This document shows, in pieces, positions 26,427 to 35,443 of a stretch of DNA of 44,205 nt. The DNA is taken from the NCBI GenBank assembly GCA_015295985.1, contig DVDX01000019.1, forward strand, positions 1 to 44,205, in the 5' to 3' direction. Under the pieces are notes generated by a model. That model was given only the letters and a program-made list of their open reading frames with translations. It searched no databases and was not told the DNA's origin. The DNA is from Synechococcus sp. M44_DOE_062. GTDB taxonomy: Bacteria; Cyanobacteriota; Cyanobacteriia; Thermostichales; Thermostichaceae. Position 1 is the stretch's first letter, and the number at the start of each line of letters is the position of its first letter. The position numbers and the translations under genes are program-made.

Positions 26427-26734
26427 GATGCAGCTTATCCTCTCCCACAGGCTGGGAAATGGCGGGAACCCAAACCCCCACGCTCATCTTCATCAGCGTA
26501 CAAACCGGCGAAAATTGCCCAGCACCCTCTTTGCCGCAGGAGCCACTTTGGCCAATGCCTCAGCCCCTGAACCGCATCCCTATTCATGATCAACTCTTCT
26601 CACCCGCAGGTGAGTCGCACTCCTCACTCCATCTATCCTTACTCAAATCCCTGCCGAAAGACCAGATACAGGAAATCATCCAGACCGTAGCGGTAGGGCT
26701 GTGAGTCGATGCTGCCTGCGTTCGCCTGAACTGG
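26427..26734. other. Intergenic stretch with an open extension of the C39-like gene
   Basis: No separate gene is convincing here. On the minus strand the codons right after the TAG of the C39-like gene stay open for 31 more codons, down to TAA at 26639-26641. They read as protein-like sequence ending FLYLVFRQGFE. The rest should contain the promoter of the NHL lipoprotein gene. Confidence 0.4.
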
Positions 26735-28021
26735 CTATCGAGTGGGGATAGGCCACTCTCGCGGATGAATCAAGTAGACGGTACCCCCGGAGTGCTCCAG
26801 CCAGAGGGACTCTAGCTGCTTGCGGCGGTAGGTACGGCGAACCTCCTCATTGGTTTTGGCTGCTGGATCATGGACGATGGGATCCCCGTGGCTATCAAAT
26901 CCCACCAGCACCGCCAAATGACCCTTGCTTTTGGGGATCGGCGCCCCTTCCAGTTCTCCCTCGCCCCAGGCATAGCTGAGGACCACCGGAACCCCTGCCA
27001 CGATCCAGGCTTCTGCTTGGGCCAAGCTCTCCAGCCGCGCCACCACACCGGACAAACCCTGCTCGGCAGCATGGGCGACGTTGAAAACCCAGTTGCCATG
27101 GCCGTCGTAGACCCGGTCGTACACACCGGCCACCGCTGCGCGCACCAGCAGCTCACAGGGACGGGGATCCCGCTGCCAGTAGGCCAGCACCATGGCCAGG
27201 GAGGTGGGGCTACACCAGACTTCTCCCCCATCGGGGTACACCATCTGGGAGCACAAAGGCAGATCCAAGACTTTGCCCCAGCGGCTGGGATCCCCAGGGG
27301 ATAGGCGGCTGGGCTTGACCGGCTGGTTCGAAATGGCAACCGCCACTTGATCCACAAGGGCAGAACGACCAGGGTCTTGGGTGAACAGGCGCACCCTCAC
27401 CTGGAAGGCTTCTGCCCCGTTGAGCGTATCATTGAGCACCAGTAAGTCCGTGTACAGGTTGCCATCCTCATCCCCTTGTCCTTGCACCGAGTGGCTGGCC
27501 AGAGTCAAGGGATCCGCAGCCCATACCCCGCCGTGATACCACCTTGTCCAGCGGTCTGAAAGCTTTGCCCGGATCCACAGTTCCAACCAGGTGCCGGGGG
27601 GCGTGGTGGCATTCCAGGAAGCGATGGCCCCGACCATAGGAAAGCCGGTGGGGACTGCTGGACTGGTGGCTTCTCCCACCCAATAGGTGCCGCCGGGATA
27701 AACGGGTCGGCCCTGAAACCCTGACTCGGGCTCTCCAAGGCTGACTTCTTGCCGCCAACCCTCTGGATCCAAGACCAATTGCCCTTGGGGGTTCAGGCGG
27801 ATCCCTTGGGTTGACCAGTGCTGAAATCCCTGAGCTTCTCCCGCCCGCCAGCGCTGCAACCCGGTGCGATAGGTGGAGTGGGTCTGGGCTTGCATCGTCA
27901 AGACTCCTGGGGAAGTTGGAACAGGCTGGGCCGATGTGGGCAACCCGAGCAAGAGCAGCAGAACCCCGCTCACCAACCCAGATAGCCCTTGCCTTCTGCG
28001 AGCATTGTCCACCTGGCCCAT
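26735..28021 (-). CDS. Secreted C39-like peptidase family protein
   Basis: A 428-residue protein with an N-terminal signal-like segment (GLVSGVLLLLLGLPTSAQ). A beta-rich N-terminal domain follows, then a papain-like C39_2 domain. EVWCSPTSLAMVLAYW holds the catalytic Cys, and GHLAVLVGFDSHGDPIVHDP supplies the His and Asp. The role is probably cell-wall or extracytoplasmic peptide cleavage; the substrate is unknown. The frame is open above 28021, but the ATG at 28021 overlaps the stop of the glycosylase gene by one base (TAATG), which argues for translational coupling. Confidence 0.82.
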   Translation of the reverse strand: MGQVDNARRRQGLSGLVSGVLLLLLGLPTSAQPVPTSPGVLTMQAQTHSTYRTGLQRWRAGEAQGFQHWSTQGIRLNPQGQLVLDPEGWRQEVSLGEPESGFQGRPVYPGGTYWVGEATSPAVPTGFPMVGAIASWNATTPPGTWLELWIRAKLSDRWTRWYHGGVWAADPLTLASHSVQGQGDEDGNLYTDLLVLNDTLNGAEAFQVRVRLFTQDPGRSALVDQVAVAISNQPVKPSRLSPGDPSRWGKVLDLPLCSQMVYPDGGEVWCSPTSLAMVLAYWQRDPRPCELLVRAAVAGVYDRVYDGHGNWVFNVAHAAEQGLSGVVARLESLAQAEAWIVAGVPVVLSYAWGEGELEGAPIPKSKGHLAVLVGFDSHGDPIVHDPAAKTNEEVRRTYRRKQLESLWLEHSGGTVYLIHPREWPIPTR

Positions 28022-28608
28022 TAATAGCGGGACACTGCTGGATGTCCACCGATGTACCAGCGCCACGGGATCTCGACTCCTTGGGTGATGCCAATGCGGG
28101 TGGTCTGGACAATGGGCAACTGGGTTTGCCAAGAGGGGGATCCCTCTAGCCAAAAGCCTTCTTGGCCAGCATCCACCTGCCCCAGCCGCCAACCGTTATG
28201 GGATCCATCGATGCGCAAGGCTTGACAGAGCAGGCCCGGCCCTGCGGCCACCCGTGCTGGCTTATTCTGCTTGTTGGCCGGGATCCACTCCGGCAGGCGA
28301 TCCAATTGAACCGCCCGGATCAAAACTGCCGCCGGGATCCCTTCGGCTGCGGTGACGATGTTCAGACAGTGGTAAAGGCCGTAGATGCGATAGACATACA
28401 AATGCCCTGGCGGCCCGAACATCACCTGGTTACGCCGGGTTTTGCGGCGGTAGGCATGGCAGGCCGGATCCCCGGCTGTATAGGCTTCCGTCTCTACGAT
28501 CTGGGCCCGCAACTGCAGCCCATCGGCAAATTGCCGCACCAGAACCATGCCCAGCAGTGCCGGAGCCACCAGCGGAGCCGGCTGACTCAGCCAGTCCACA
28601 GAGTTCAC
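28021..28608 (-). CDS. 3-methyladenine DNA glycosylase (AAG/MPG family)
   Basis: Base-excision repair enzyme for alkylated purines, 195 residues. Motifs are [40 protein letters not shown] and the terminal [11 protein letters not shown] region, typical of the mammalian-type AAG fold found in bacteria. The start is GTG 28608, 17 bp after the stop of the sulfur-carrier-like gene, and the stop overlaps the next ATG. The three genes therefore form a tight unit without obvious functional logic. Confidence 0.9.
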   Translation of the reverse strand: MNSVDWLSQPAPLVAPALLGMVLVRQFADGLQLRAQIVETEAYTAGDPACHAYRRKTRRNQVMFGPPGHLYVYRIYGLYHCLNIVTAAEGIPAAVLIRAVQLDRLPEWIPANKQNKPARVAAGPGLLCQALRIDGSHNGWRLGQVDAGQEGFWLEGSPSWQTQLPIVQTTRIGITQGVEIPWRWYIGGHPAVSRY

Positions 28609-28625
28609 GGCCAGCCCCGCAACCC

Positions 28626-28901
28626 CTATCCCCCGGCAATTGCGGGGACAATGCTCACCTCATCCCCATCCCGAAGCGGGGTATCGGCTCCCTCGAGGAA
28701 GCGGATATCTTCGCTGTTGACATAAAAGTTGACAAAGCGGCGCAATTCCCCACTCTCATCGCACAGCCGCGCCTTAATCCCTGGGCAACTGCGCTCCAAA
28801 GAATCCAGCAATTCCCGAATGGTGGATCCCTCGCAACTCACCACCGCCCGATCCTGAGTGAGCTTTTGTAGAGGGGTGGGGATTAACACCTTGACCGCCA
28901 T
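28626..28901 (-). CDS. MoaD/ThiS-like sulfur carrier protein
   Basis: A 91-residue ubiquitin-fold protein ending in Gly-Gly (VPAIAGG), the site that is thiocarboxylated in this family. [16 protein letters not shown] matches the MoaD/ThiS/CysO end. It is longer than ThiS (~66), which favours the MoaD/CysO type. A threonine synthase gene lies two genes upstream. In several bacteria such carriers sit with PLP enzymes of sulfur or threonine metabolism, so a CysO-like role is possible but not proven. Confidence 0.82.
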   Translation of the reverse strand: MAVKVLIPTPLQKLTQDRAVVSCEGSTIRELLDSLERSCPGIKARLCDESGELRRFVNFYVNSEDIRFLEGADTPLRDGDEVSIVPAIAGG

Positions 28902-28949
28902 AGCCCAATGCTCTCGTCACTCCTAAAGACATCAAGAAAGACATCAAAA

Positions 28950-29470
28950 TTAGGGTAGCAGCACCCCATCAATGCCGTGAATCACCCCGTTGGAGACGGG
29001 AATATCTGCCAGGTTCACGTTGGCCCCATTACCCGGATGCTGCCATCGGATCCCACTTGCACTCGCAGCGGTAGCCCCGCCAAGGTGGTGAGAGTAGCCG
29101 ACTGGCCCGGTTGCAAATCAAACGACGTAATTCGCCCCGGCACCACATGATATGTGAGAATGCGGGTGAGCTGAGCCCGGTTGGCCGGCTGCAACAGCGT
29201 CTCCACCGTACCCGGCGGCAGTTGCCCAAAGGCCACATCGGAAGGGGCAAAGACCGTGAACGGCCCCGGCCCTGCCAAAGCCGTATTTAGCCCCGCCGCC
29301 CGCAAAGCTGCTGCCAGCGTCGAGTAGCTGCTGGGCAAGGTTTCCAGCTCAACGGCAATGGTGTTCAGTCCTTGAGGCCGGGCCACGGGAGCAAAGACAA
29401 GCGGGGTCAGTACAGCCGCCACTGGGATCCAACGGCGAACAAGGCGCTGAACAGAAGGAAAGATAGGCAT
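28950..29470 (-). pseudogene. Fasciclin-domain protein gene with a one-base frameshift
   Basis: The reading frame starts at ATG 29470 with a signal-like segment (VAAVLTPLVFAPVARPQG), followed by a FAS1 domain: FTVFAPSDVAFGQLPPG, LTYHVVPGRITSFDL, LTTLAGLPLRVQV. The frame reaches SIRV and then hits TGA at 29015-29017. Adding one base at GGTAATGGGG (about 29027-29034) restores NGANVNLADIPVSNGVIHG and then IDGVLLP with TAA at 28950-28952, the conserved end of FAS1 domains. The length 521 is 3n+2, in agreement with a single missing base. FAS1 proteins act in adhesion outside the membrane. A sequencing error would look the same. Confidence 0.82.
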
Positions 29471-29574
29471 TGTGCAAAGCTCCTGAGCCAATAGGTCTAC
29501 GCCAGGGATCTTAACAGTTCTTCATTAAGATTCTGTTAAGAGGCCGTGGAGAGGGTCTTCCCTGCAAACCGAGT

Positions 29575-30915
29575 TCATACGGATGCCTCTTGCCAGTCCA
29601 GCCGCTCCAGGGTGCGAGCCCGCTCCAAAGCCTGTTCAAAGCTCTCCAGCTTGGGTGAGATCACCAGTGGATGGCCTACATGGGGCTGAACCGCCTCCTG
29701 GGTCTTCAAGCCGTTGCCAGTAATGTAGGCTACTGTAACCGCTTCCGGATCGATTTGCCCCGATTCTGCTAGGTGTTTGAGCACAGCAATGGTGGTGCCG
29801 CCGGCAGTCTCGGTGAAGATGCCTTCGGTCTCGGCCAGAAGTTTAATGCCGGCGATAATCTCGGGATCCGTAGCCGTTGCAATCTGCCCACCGGTTCTGC
29901 GGGCAATGTCCAGGGCATAGATCCCGTCAGCAGGGTTGCCGATGGCGATGGACTTGGCGATGGTGTTGGGCTTAACCGGAGTAACAAAGTCTCGCCCCTC
30001 GCGGAAGGCTTGGGCAATGGGCGAACACCCCTGCGCCTGCGCACCGTGGAAGGCGACCAGCTTATCCGCCACCAGTCCCACCTTCACAAACTCCTGGAAG
30101 CCTTTGTAAACCTTGGTGTACAGGGATCCTGAGGCCAACGGGATCACCACCTGATCCGGCAGTTGCCAGCCCAATTGCTCCGCCACCTCGTAAGCCAGGG
30201 TTTTGGATCCTTCCGAGTAGTAGGGGCGTAGGTTGATGTTGACAAAGCCCCAGCCGTAGCGATCCGCCACCTCGGCGCAGAGGCGGTTCACCTGGTCGTA
30301 GTTGCCCTCTACAGCCATGACGGTGGGGTTGTAAATCAGGGATCCCAGCACCTTGCCCGCTTCCAAGTCCGCCGGGATGAAGATGGTGCAGTCCAGGCCG
30401 GCATGGGCGGCGATGGCAGCCGTGGAGTTGGCCAAGTTGCCCGTGCTGGCACAAGAGACAGTGGTAAAGCCCAGCTCCTTGGCGCGGGTCAGCGCCACCG
30501 ACACCACCCGATCCTTAAAGCTAAGGGTGGGCATGTTGACGGCATCGTTCTTGATGTAAAGATTTTTTAATCCCAGCCGCCGACCCAGCCGCTCTGCTTT
30601 GATTAGGGGGGTCAGGCCCGTGCCCACATCAATGGGCTTCTCAGAAGTTACCGGCAGAAAAGGCCGATAGCGCCAGATGGAGTGCGGCCCGGCCTGAATG
30701 CTCTGACGGCTAACCGTGCGCTTCAGCCAGTCGTAGTCGTAGGCCACTTCGAGGGGGCCGAAACACAGCTCACAAACATGCTTGGCGACCGGTTCATACT
30801 CAGCACCACATTCCCGACAGCGCAAACGGCTGAAGCCCACCTTGGAGCTGTGCAAGGCAGAGGCCAACGGGGAATCGGCAGGGCTGAGTGGGCGTTCGGA
30901 AAGGGTTTGAGTCAT
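29575..30915 (-). CDS. thrC: Threonine synthase
   Basis: PLP enzyme that makes threonine from O-phosphohomoserine, 446 residues. It is of the class with an N-terminal zinc ribbon: C33, C36, C48, C51 (CRECG...CELCFG). The PLP lysine is K134 in LSFKDR, followed by SCASTGNLANSTAA and ITGNGLK near the end. The frame is open upstream to 30993, but ATG 30915 (MTQTLSERP) fits relatives. It is followed by the fasciclin gene and the MoaD-like gene on the same strand. Confidence 0.95.
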   Translation of the reverse strand: MTQTLSERPLSPADSPLASALHSSKVGFSRLRCRECGAEYEPVAKHVCELCFGPLEVAYDYDWLKRTVSRQSIQAGPHSIWRYRPFLPVTSEKPIDVGTGLTPLIKAERLGRRLGLKNLYIKNDAVNMPTLSFKDRVVSVALTRAKELGFTTVSCASTGNLANSTAAIAAHAGLDCTIFIPADLEAGKVLGSLIYNPTVMAVEGNYDQVNRLCAEVADRYGWGFVNINLRPYYSEGSKTLAYEVAEQLGWQLPDQVVIPLASGSLYTKVYKGFQEFVKVGLVADKLVAFHGAQAQGCSPIAQAFREGRDFVTPVKPNTIAKSIAIGNPADGIYALDIARRTGGQIATATDPEIIAGIKLLAETEGIFTETAGGTTIAVLKHLAESGQIDPEAVTVAYITGNGLKTQEAVQPHVGHPLVISPKLESFEQALERARTLERLDWQEASV

Positions 30916-31199
30916 GGGCAGCCTCAAGGTGAAGGAAGGGATGGGCGCTGGATTGGGTTTACCCATCGTTGAGGGGAATCCTATCACCCACAATCCACTG
31001 CGTCAAATAAACCCGACTAGAACAGTCTGGATTGCATCCGGCTGGGGATAACGGGCCCTGTGCTGGGTTCTCCCAGGCACGGTCTGTTGGGTTGCGGATA
31101 ACCCTGTTCGTTGCTGCCCTCGCTAAGCTAGATAAGCAAGCCGAAATAACCTGAATAGAAGACTGGGGATCCCAGGTATTCATTTGGAACTGCCACCCT

Positions 31200-33137
31200 A
31201 TGCTCAGAGTTGGACGGGACAGCATTGATTTTCTCGATCACTACGATGTGGTGGTGGTCGGCGGGGGGCACTCCGGCTGTGAGGCGGCTTTGGCGGCAGC
31301 ACGGCTGGGCTGCAACACCCTCATGTTGACGTTGAATCTGGACAAGATCGCCTGGCAACCCTGTAACCCTGCCGTCGGCGGCCCGGCCAAATCACAACTG
31401 GTACACGAAATCGATGCCCTCGGCGGCGAGATGGGCAAAATCACCGACCGTACCTATTTACAGAAGCGGGTGCTCAACCGCTCACGGGGGCCAGCGGTAT
31501 GGGCGCTGCGGGCACAAACCGACAAACGGGAATATGCACGGGTGATGCGCTCAGTGGTGGAAAACCAGCCCAACCTGACGATTCGCGAGGGCACCGTTAC
31601 CGATTTGGTGTTGGGACGCAACGATGAGATCGTCGGCGTGGTCACCCATTTCGGCACCGTCTTCGGCTGCCAAGCGGTAATCCTGACCACTGGCACATTT
31701 TTGGGGGGGCGCATCTGGATTGGCCGTCACTGGCAAGCTGCCGGACGAGCAGGCGAATTTGCGGTGGAAGGGCTGACAGACACCCTGCGCCAACTGGGCT
31801 TGGAAACGGGCCGGCTGAAAACCGGCACCCCTGCCCGTGTGGATCGGCGCAGTGTGGATTTTTCGGTCATGGAGCGGCAGCCGGGGGATCCCGATGTGCG
31901 CTGGTTTAGCTTCGACCCGGAAGTGTGGGTGCCGCGGGAGCAGATGGATTGCTACTTGACCCGCACTACCCCCGAGACCCACCGCATCATCCGGGAAAAT
32001 CTCCACGAAACCCCCGTCTATGGCGGCTGGGTAGAGGCCAAGGGACCCCGCTACTGCCCCAGCATTGAAGACAAAATTGTTCGCTTTGCCGACAAGGAAA
32101 GCCATCAGATTTTTATCGAGCCGGAAGGGCGGGATCTGCCAGAGCTCTACATCCAGGGGTTCTCCACCGGCATGCCGGAGAAAATTCAGATCCAGATGTT
32201 GCGCTCCTTGCCAGGTTTGGAAAAGTGCGTCATGCTACGTCCCGCCTATGCGGTGGAATACGACTATCTGCCGGCCACCCAGCTCTACCCCACGCTGATG
32301 ACCAAAAAAGTGCAGGGGTTGTTTTGTGCTGGCCAGATCAACGGCACCACCGGCTACGAAGAGGCAGCAGCTCAAGGGCTCATGGCCGGGATCAACGCTG
32401 CTCGCCTGGTTCAGGGCAAACCTCTGGTTACTCTGCCGCGGGAGTCTAGCTACATCGGCACCCTCATCGACGATCTCTGCACCAAAGAACTGCGGGAACC
32501 CTACCGCATGCTCACCAGCCGCTCCGAATACCGCCTCATCCTGCGCTCTGACAATGCCGACCAACGGCTCACCCCCCTGGGGCGGGAATGGGGCTTGATC
32601 GATGACCGGCGCTGGGCCCTGTTCCAAGCCAAGCAAGCCCGCATTGCTGCGGAAATCGAGCGCCTAGAAACCCAGCGGGTGAAGGCCCAAGACCCTGCTG
32701 GGATCCAATTGAGCCAACTGACCGGACAGGGGATCAAGGGATCCGCCACCCTGGCCGCGATCTTGCGCCGCAACCCGATCCACTACTCCCATCTCCTGGA
32801 ACTGGGGCTGGGGGATGCGGAGCTGGATCCCTTTGAGCAGGAAGCGGCGGAAATTGCCGTCAAATACAGCGGCTACATCCAGCGGCAACAAAGCCAAATC
32901 GAGCAGGTGAGCAAACAGTACCATCGCCCCTTGCCCCCTGACCTGGACTACCAGGCCATCCCCACCCTCTCCAAAGAGTCGCGGGATAAGCTCTCGGCGG
33001 TGCGTCCCCTCACCGTGGGCCAGGCAGCCCGTATCGGCGGTGTCAACCCCGCTGACATCAATGCCCTGCTGATCTACCTGGAAGTGAGGCAACGTCAGAG
33101 GACGGCTGCGGCAGATCCCGTCTGCTCTTCTGGGTGA
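31200..33137 (+). CDS. mnmG: tRNA uridine-5-carboxymethylaminomethyl modification enzyme MnmG (GidA)
   Basis: FAD- and folate-dependent partner of MnmE that modifies wobble uridine of tRNAs. The 645 residues show the dinucleotide-binding [14 protein letters not shown] (16-29), [58 protein letters not shown] and the C-terminal helical domain ending [21 protein letters not shown]. The last 43 bases overlap the 3' end of the convergent tsaD gene. Confidence 0.97.
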   Translation: MLRVGRDSIDFLDHYDVVVVGGGHSGCEAALAAARLGCNTLMLTLNLDKIAWQPCNPAVGGPAKSQLVHEIDALGGEMGKITDRTYLQKRVLNRSRGPAVWALRAQTDKREYARVMRSVVENQPNLTIREGTVTDLVLGRNDEIVGVVTHFGTVFGCQAVILTTGTFLGGRIWIGRHWQAAGRAGEFAVEGLTDTLRQLGLETGRLKTGTPARVDRRSVDFSVMERQPGDPDVRWFSFDPEVWVPREQMDCYLTRTTPETHRIIRENLHETPVYGGWVEAKGPRYCPSIEDKIVRFADKESHQIFIEPEGRDLPELYIQGFSTGMPEKIQIQMLRSLPGLEKCVMLRPAYAVEYDYLPATQLYPTLMTKKVQGLFCAGQINGTTGYEEAAAQGLMAGINAARLVQGKPLVTLPRESSYIGTLIDDLCTKELREPYRMLTSRSEYRLILRSDNADQRLTPLGREWGLIDDRRWALFQAKQARIAAEIERLETQRVKAQDPAGIQLSQLTGQGIKGSATLAAILRRNPIHYSHLLELGLGDAELDPFEQEAAEIAVKYSGYIQRQQSQIEQVSKQYHRPLPPDLDYQAIPTLSKESRDKLSAVRPLTVGQAARIGGVNPADINALLIYLEVRQRQRTAAADPVCSSG

Positions 33138-34195
33138 GCTCCGCCCCCACCCAGGTAGAGGGAAGGGATCCCTTCCAAGGGCAGGCGAGAGGCCACCCCC
33201 AGCTCCAGCGGCGAGACCTCCCCTCTCAGCCAATGGCAGAGACCAGCCGCCCCGATCATGGCCGCGTTGTCGGTACAGAGGGCCAGCGGCGGGATCACCA
33301 CCCGCAACCTCTTTTGCTGGGCTGCTTCCGTGAGGCGGGCCCTCAGCTCCCGATTGGCAGCCACCCCTCCAGTCAGCAGCAGTGTCGAGAGGCCCAGTGC
33401 TTCGGCACAGGCCACTGCTTTTTGGGCAAGCGCACTGGTCAGGCGGGCTTGAAAGCTGGCGGCAATATCGGCAATGGGCAACTCCTGGCCTTCTTGCTGC
33501 AACTGCTGCACTAGGCGCAACACTGCCGTTTTTAGGCCACTGAAGCTGCTGTCGTAGGGATGATCCAGCTTTCCCTCTGGCAGCGGGAACCGCTCTGGAT
33601 CCCCCTGCCGGGCCCAGCGGTCAATCTGCGGCCCTCCCGGATAACCCAGCCCCAACAGCCGCGCCACCTTATCAAACGCCTCGCCAGCAGCATCGTCGCG
33701 GGTGCGGCCCACCGTCTGGTACTCCCCGTAGTCCTTCATCCAAATCAGGCTGGTATGGCCTCCCGACACCAAAAGGCATAGGCAGGGGGGGCGCAAATCA
33801 GGCTCTGTCAAAAAGCCGCTGAAGAGATGGCCCTCCAGATGATGCACCCCGATCAGAGGCTTGTCGTAAAGCAAAGCCAAGGTCTTGGCCCCCATCAGCC
33901 CCACCAGCAGGGATCCCACCAGGCCCGGCGCACAAGTTACGGCAATGGCATCTACCTCGGTCACCTCCAATCCTGCCTGCTGCAGAGCCCTCTCCAGCAC
34001 AAAGGGCAGGGTTTCCACATGCTGACGAGAGGCCACCTCTGGCACCACCCCCCCGTAAGCCGCATGAAGATCGATTTGGCTGGCCACCACCGAGCTGAGC
34101 TGCCGCGGGGCAAACCCCGGCCAGGCTGCATCCGCCGCCACCACAGCCACAGCCGTTTCGTCACAACTGGTTTCGATGGCAAGGATGCGGGGCAT
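33095..34195 (-). CDS. tsaD: tRNA threonylcarbamoyladenosine synthase subunit TsaD
   Basis: ASKHA-fold enzyme that transfers the threonylcarbamoyl group to A37 of ANN-decoding tRNAs, working with TsaB and TsaE. Motifs are [10 protein letters not shown] at the N-terminus, metal ligands H119 and H123 in [36 protein letters not shown] and [11 protein letters not shown]. At 366 residues it is slightly longer than usual, owing to a C-terminal tail ([10 protein letters not shown]) that overlaps mnmG by 43 bp on the other strand. Confidence 0.96.
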   Translation of the reverse strand: MPRILAIETSCDETAVAVVAADAAWPGFAPRQLSSVVASQIDLHAAYGGVVPEVASRQHVETLPFVLERALQQAGLEVTEVDAIAVTCAPGLVGSLLVGLMGAKTLALLYDKPLIGVHHLEGHLFSGFLTEPDLRPPCLCLLVSGGHTSLIWMKDYGEYQTVGRTRDDAAGEAFDKVARLLGLGYPGGPQIDRWARQGDPERFPLPEGKLDHPYDSSFSGLKTAVLRLVQQLQQEGQELPIADIAASFQARLTSALAQKAVACAEALGLSTLLLTGGVAANRELRARLTEAAQQKRLRVVIPPLALCTDNAAMIGAAGLCHWLRGEVSPLELGVASRLPLEGIPSLYLGGGGAHPEEQTGSAAAVL

Positions 34196-34324
34196 AGGAG
34201 AGCAAGCTGGGGAAAGGAATAGGAAAGCCTTGGGATCCTTAATTAAGAATTGTGTGAGCTAAAACTCAGGATCCGTCGGGGCGAGGCGCTCAGGAGTATG
34301 ATACTAACCGTTTAGCTAGACCGC

Positions 34325-34572
34325 CGAGAAGCCCCGCCCTCTGTCCGTAGGACGAGGGTCGGAATGAAAGGCGGACATCTCCTGTTCTAGAATCAACTTG
34401 ACTGTACAAAACGGCATTGCCGGAATCTGGTACAGCTACGCGGTGGGGCATCCCGTGTCTGCTCGCAGAGGGTTCTTGCACTGGCTCCCCGATGAAGCGA
34501 GAAGCCTGCTCCGTTCGCGTCAGCGGTGCGTAGCACCAGACTGCCAGCAGTCGGAGTCGGGAGTATGTCACC
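34325..34572 (+). mobile_element. IS200/IS605 relic upstream of psaF
   Basis: The left side has GAAGCCCCGCCCTCTGTCCG with a pairing GGACGAGGG, like the left hairpin of the relic near 12481. The right side reads CCCCGATGAAGCGAGAAGCC, a short hairpin region, and ends GGGAGTATGTCACC, close to the GGGAGTATGTCAA tail at both window edges. The hairpin is interrupted by a dispersed repeat (34511-34538). Only fragments of a possible tnpB 3' end remain. Confidence 0.5.
34511..34538 (-). repeat. Dispersed hairpin repeat inside an IS relic
   Basis: On the minus strand GTGC-TAC-GCAC then CGCTGACGCGAACGG. It sits in the right-end hairpin of the IS relic upstream of psaF. Confidence 0.75.
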
Positions 34573-34626
34573 ATCCCTTAGCATTTGGACAGATCTTAGA
34601 CCCCTACCTCAAGGACACATCCTGCT

Positions 34627-35172
34627 ATGCGAACCTTTTTAAGCCTTCTTTTGGCCCTTTGCATCGCGCTTGGCCTCGCCCAATCTGTGCAGGCAGAGCC
34701 CTTGATCGGTCTGAAACCTTGCAGCGAAGTTCCCGCTTTTCAGGCTCTGATGAACGAACGCCTGAGCAGCCTAGAGGAGAAGATCCTCAACGCCAGCCCC
34801 GCTATGGCTCCCGTTTACCAACAAAAGCTGGCCCAAACCAGCAAGCGCTTTGAGCGCTACAGCAAGCTGCTCTGCGGCGAAGAGGGCCTGCCCCACCTGG
34901 TTACAGATGGTCGGTTGAACCATGCGGGCGAGTTTCTCATCCCCGGCCTGCTTTTCCTCTATATCGCCGGTTGGCTGGGCTGGGCTGGGCGTTCTTACCT
35001 CATCGCGGTTCGGGATGAGGATAGCCCCGAGATGAAAGAGAGCCTGATCGATGTACCGCTGGCGCTGCGCTGCTTCCTCACAGCTTTGGCTTGGCCCGCT
35101 GCTGCTTTCAAGGAGATTGCCAGCGGCGAAATTCGAGAGCCGGAAGCGGCTGTGCCCATCTCGCCCCGCTGA
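34627..35172 (+). CDS. psaF: Photosystem I subunit III PsaF
   Basis: Lumen-side PSI subunit that helps dock plastocyanin or cytochrome c6. The 181-residue precursor has a signal peptide (LSLLLALCIALGLAQSVQAEP, cleavage after QA). The mature part has the conserved Cys pair (LKPCSEV and KLLCGEEGLPHL). The membrane helix HAGEFLIPGLLFLYIAGWLGWAGR and a stromal tail ending with EIASGEI follow. It is first in a psaF-psaJ-psaL cluster; psaFJ is a standard cyanobacterial operon. The upstream region is occupied by an IS relic. Confidence 0.97.
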   Translation: MRTFLSLLLALCIALGLAQSVQAEPLIGLKPCSEVPAFQALMNERLSSLEEKILNASPAMAPVYQQKLAQTSKRFERYSKLLCGEEGLPHLVTDGRLNHAGEFLIPGLLFLYIAGWLGWAGRSYLIAVRDEDSPEMKESLIDVPLALRCFLTALAWPAAAFKEIASGEIREPEAAVPISPR

Positions 35173-35224
35173 GGAGCTGAGCCCGGCCTTCCAACTCGAT
35201 CTGTTCAATCTTTGAGAGGCATCT

Positions 35225-35344
35225 ATGGCTGACTTCACCAAGTTTCTCACCACTGCTCCGGTGGCGTTTATCCTGTTTTCCAGCTTCGTTTTTGCCTTGT
35301 TCATTGAAATCAATCGCTTCTTCCCCGACATTTTGACGTTCTGA
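35225..35344 (+). CDS. psaJ: Photosystem I subunit IX PsaJ
   Basis: A 39-residue, single-helix PSI subunit next to PsaF: MADFTKFLTTAPV, a hydrophobic core (AFILFSSFVFALFIEINR) and the end FFPDILTF, which is the standard PsaJ pattern. ATG at 35225 and TGA at 35342-35344, 52 bp after psaF. GAGG just upstream may be its ribosome site. A strong hairpin terminator follows nine bases later. Confidence 0.95.
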   Translation: MADFTKFLTTAPVAFILFSSFVFALFIEINRFFPDILTF

Positions 35345-35352
35345 GTGTAGGC

Positions 35353-35398
35353 CAGGGATCCCCAGTGCAACCACGCCCGACGGGATCCCTGCTTTTTT
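35353..35398 (+). terminator. Rho-independent terminator built from two GGGATCCC octamers
   Basis: CAGGGATCCC (35353-35362) pairs perfectly with GGGATCCCTG (35382-35391), a 10 bp stem with a 19-base loop, followed by CTTTTTT (35392-35398) and a second T run near 35403. It lies right after psaJ and would end the psaFJ transcript before psaL. Both arms are copies of the genome-wide octamer. Confidence 0.75.
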
Positions 35399-35443
35399 GA
35401 GCTTTTTTCCATCCTCTTTTGAACCGGACACAGAGTTGCTGAA

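Larger units (their letters stand above)
34196..34626. other. Intergenic region upstream of psaF
   Basis: Divergent region of 431 bp between tsaD and psaF. Most of it (about 34325-34570) is an IS200/IS605 relic that itself contains a dispersed repeat. Only about 55 bp lie between the relic and the psaF start. AAGGA at 34613-34617 may be the psaF ribosome site. No other gene seen. Confidence 0.5.

Noticed and set aside
26459-26704. Plus-strand frame of about 81 codons upstream of the NHL gene
   Set aside because: No family resemblance and no ribosome site; the opposite strand reads better as an extension of the C39-like gene.
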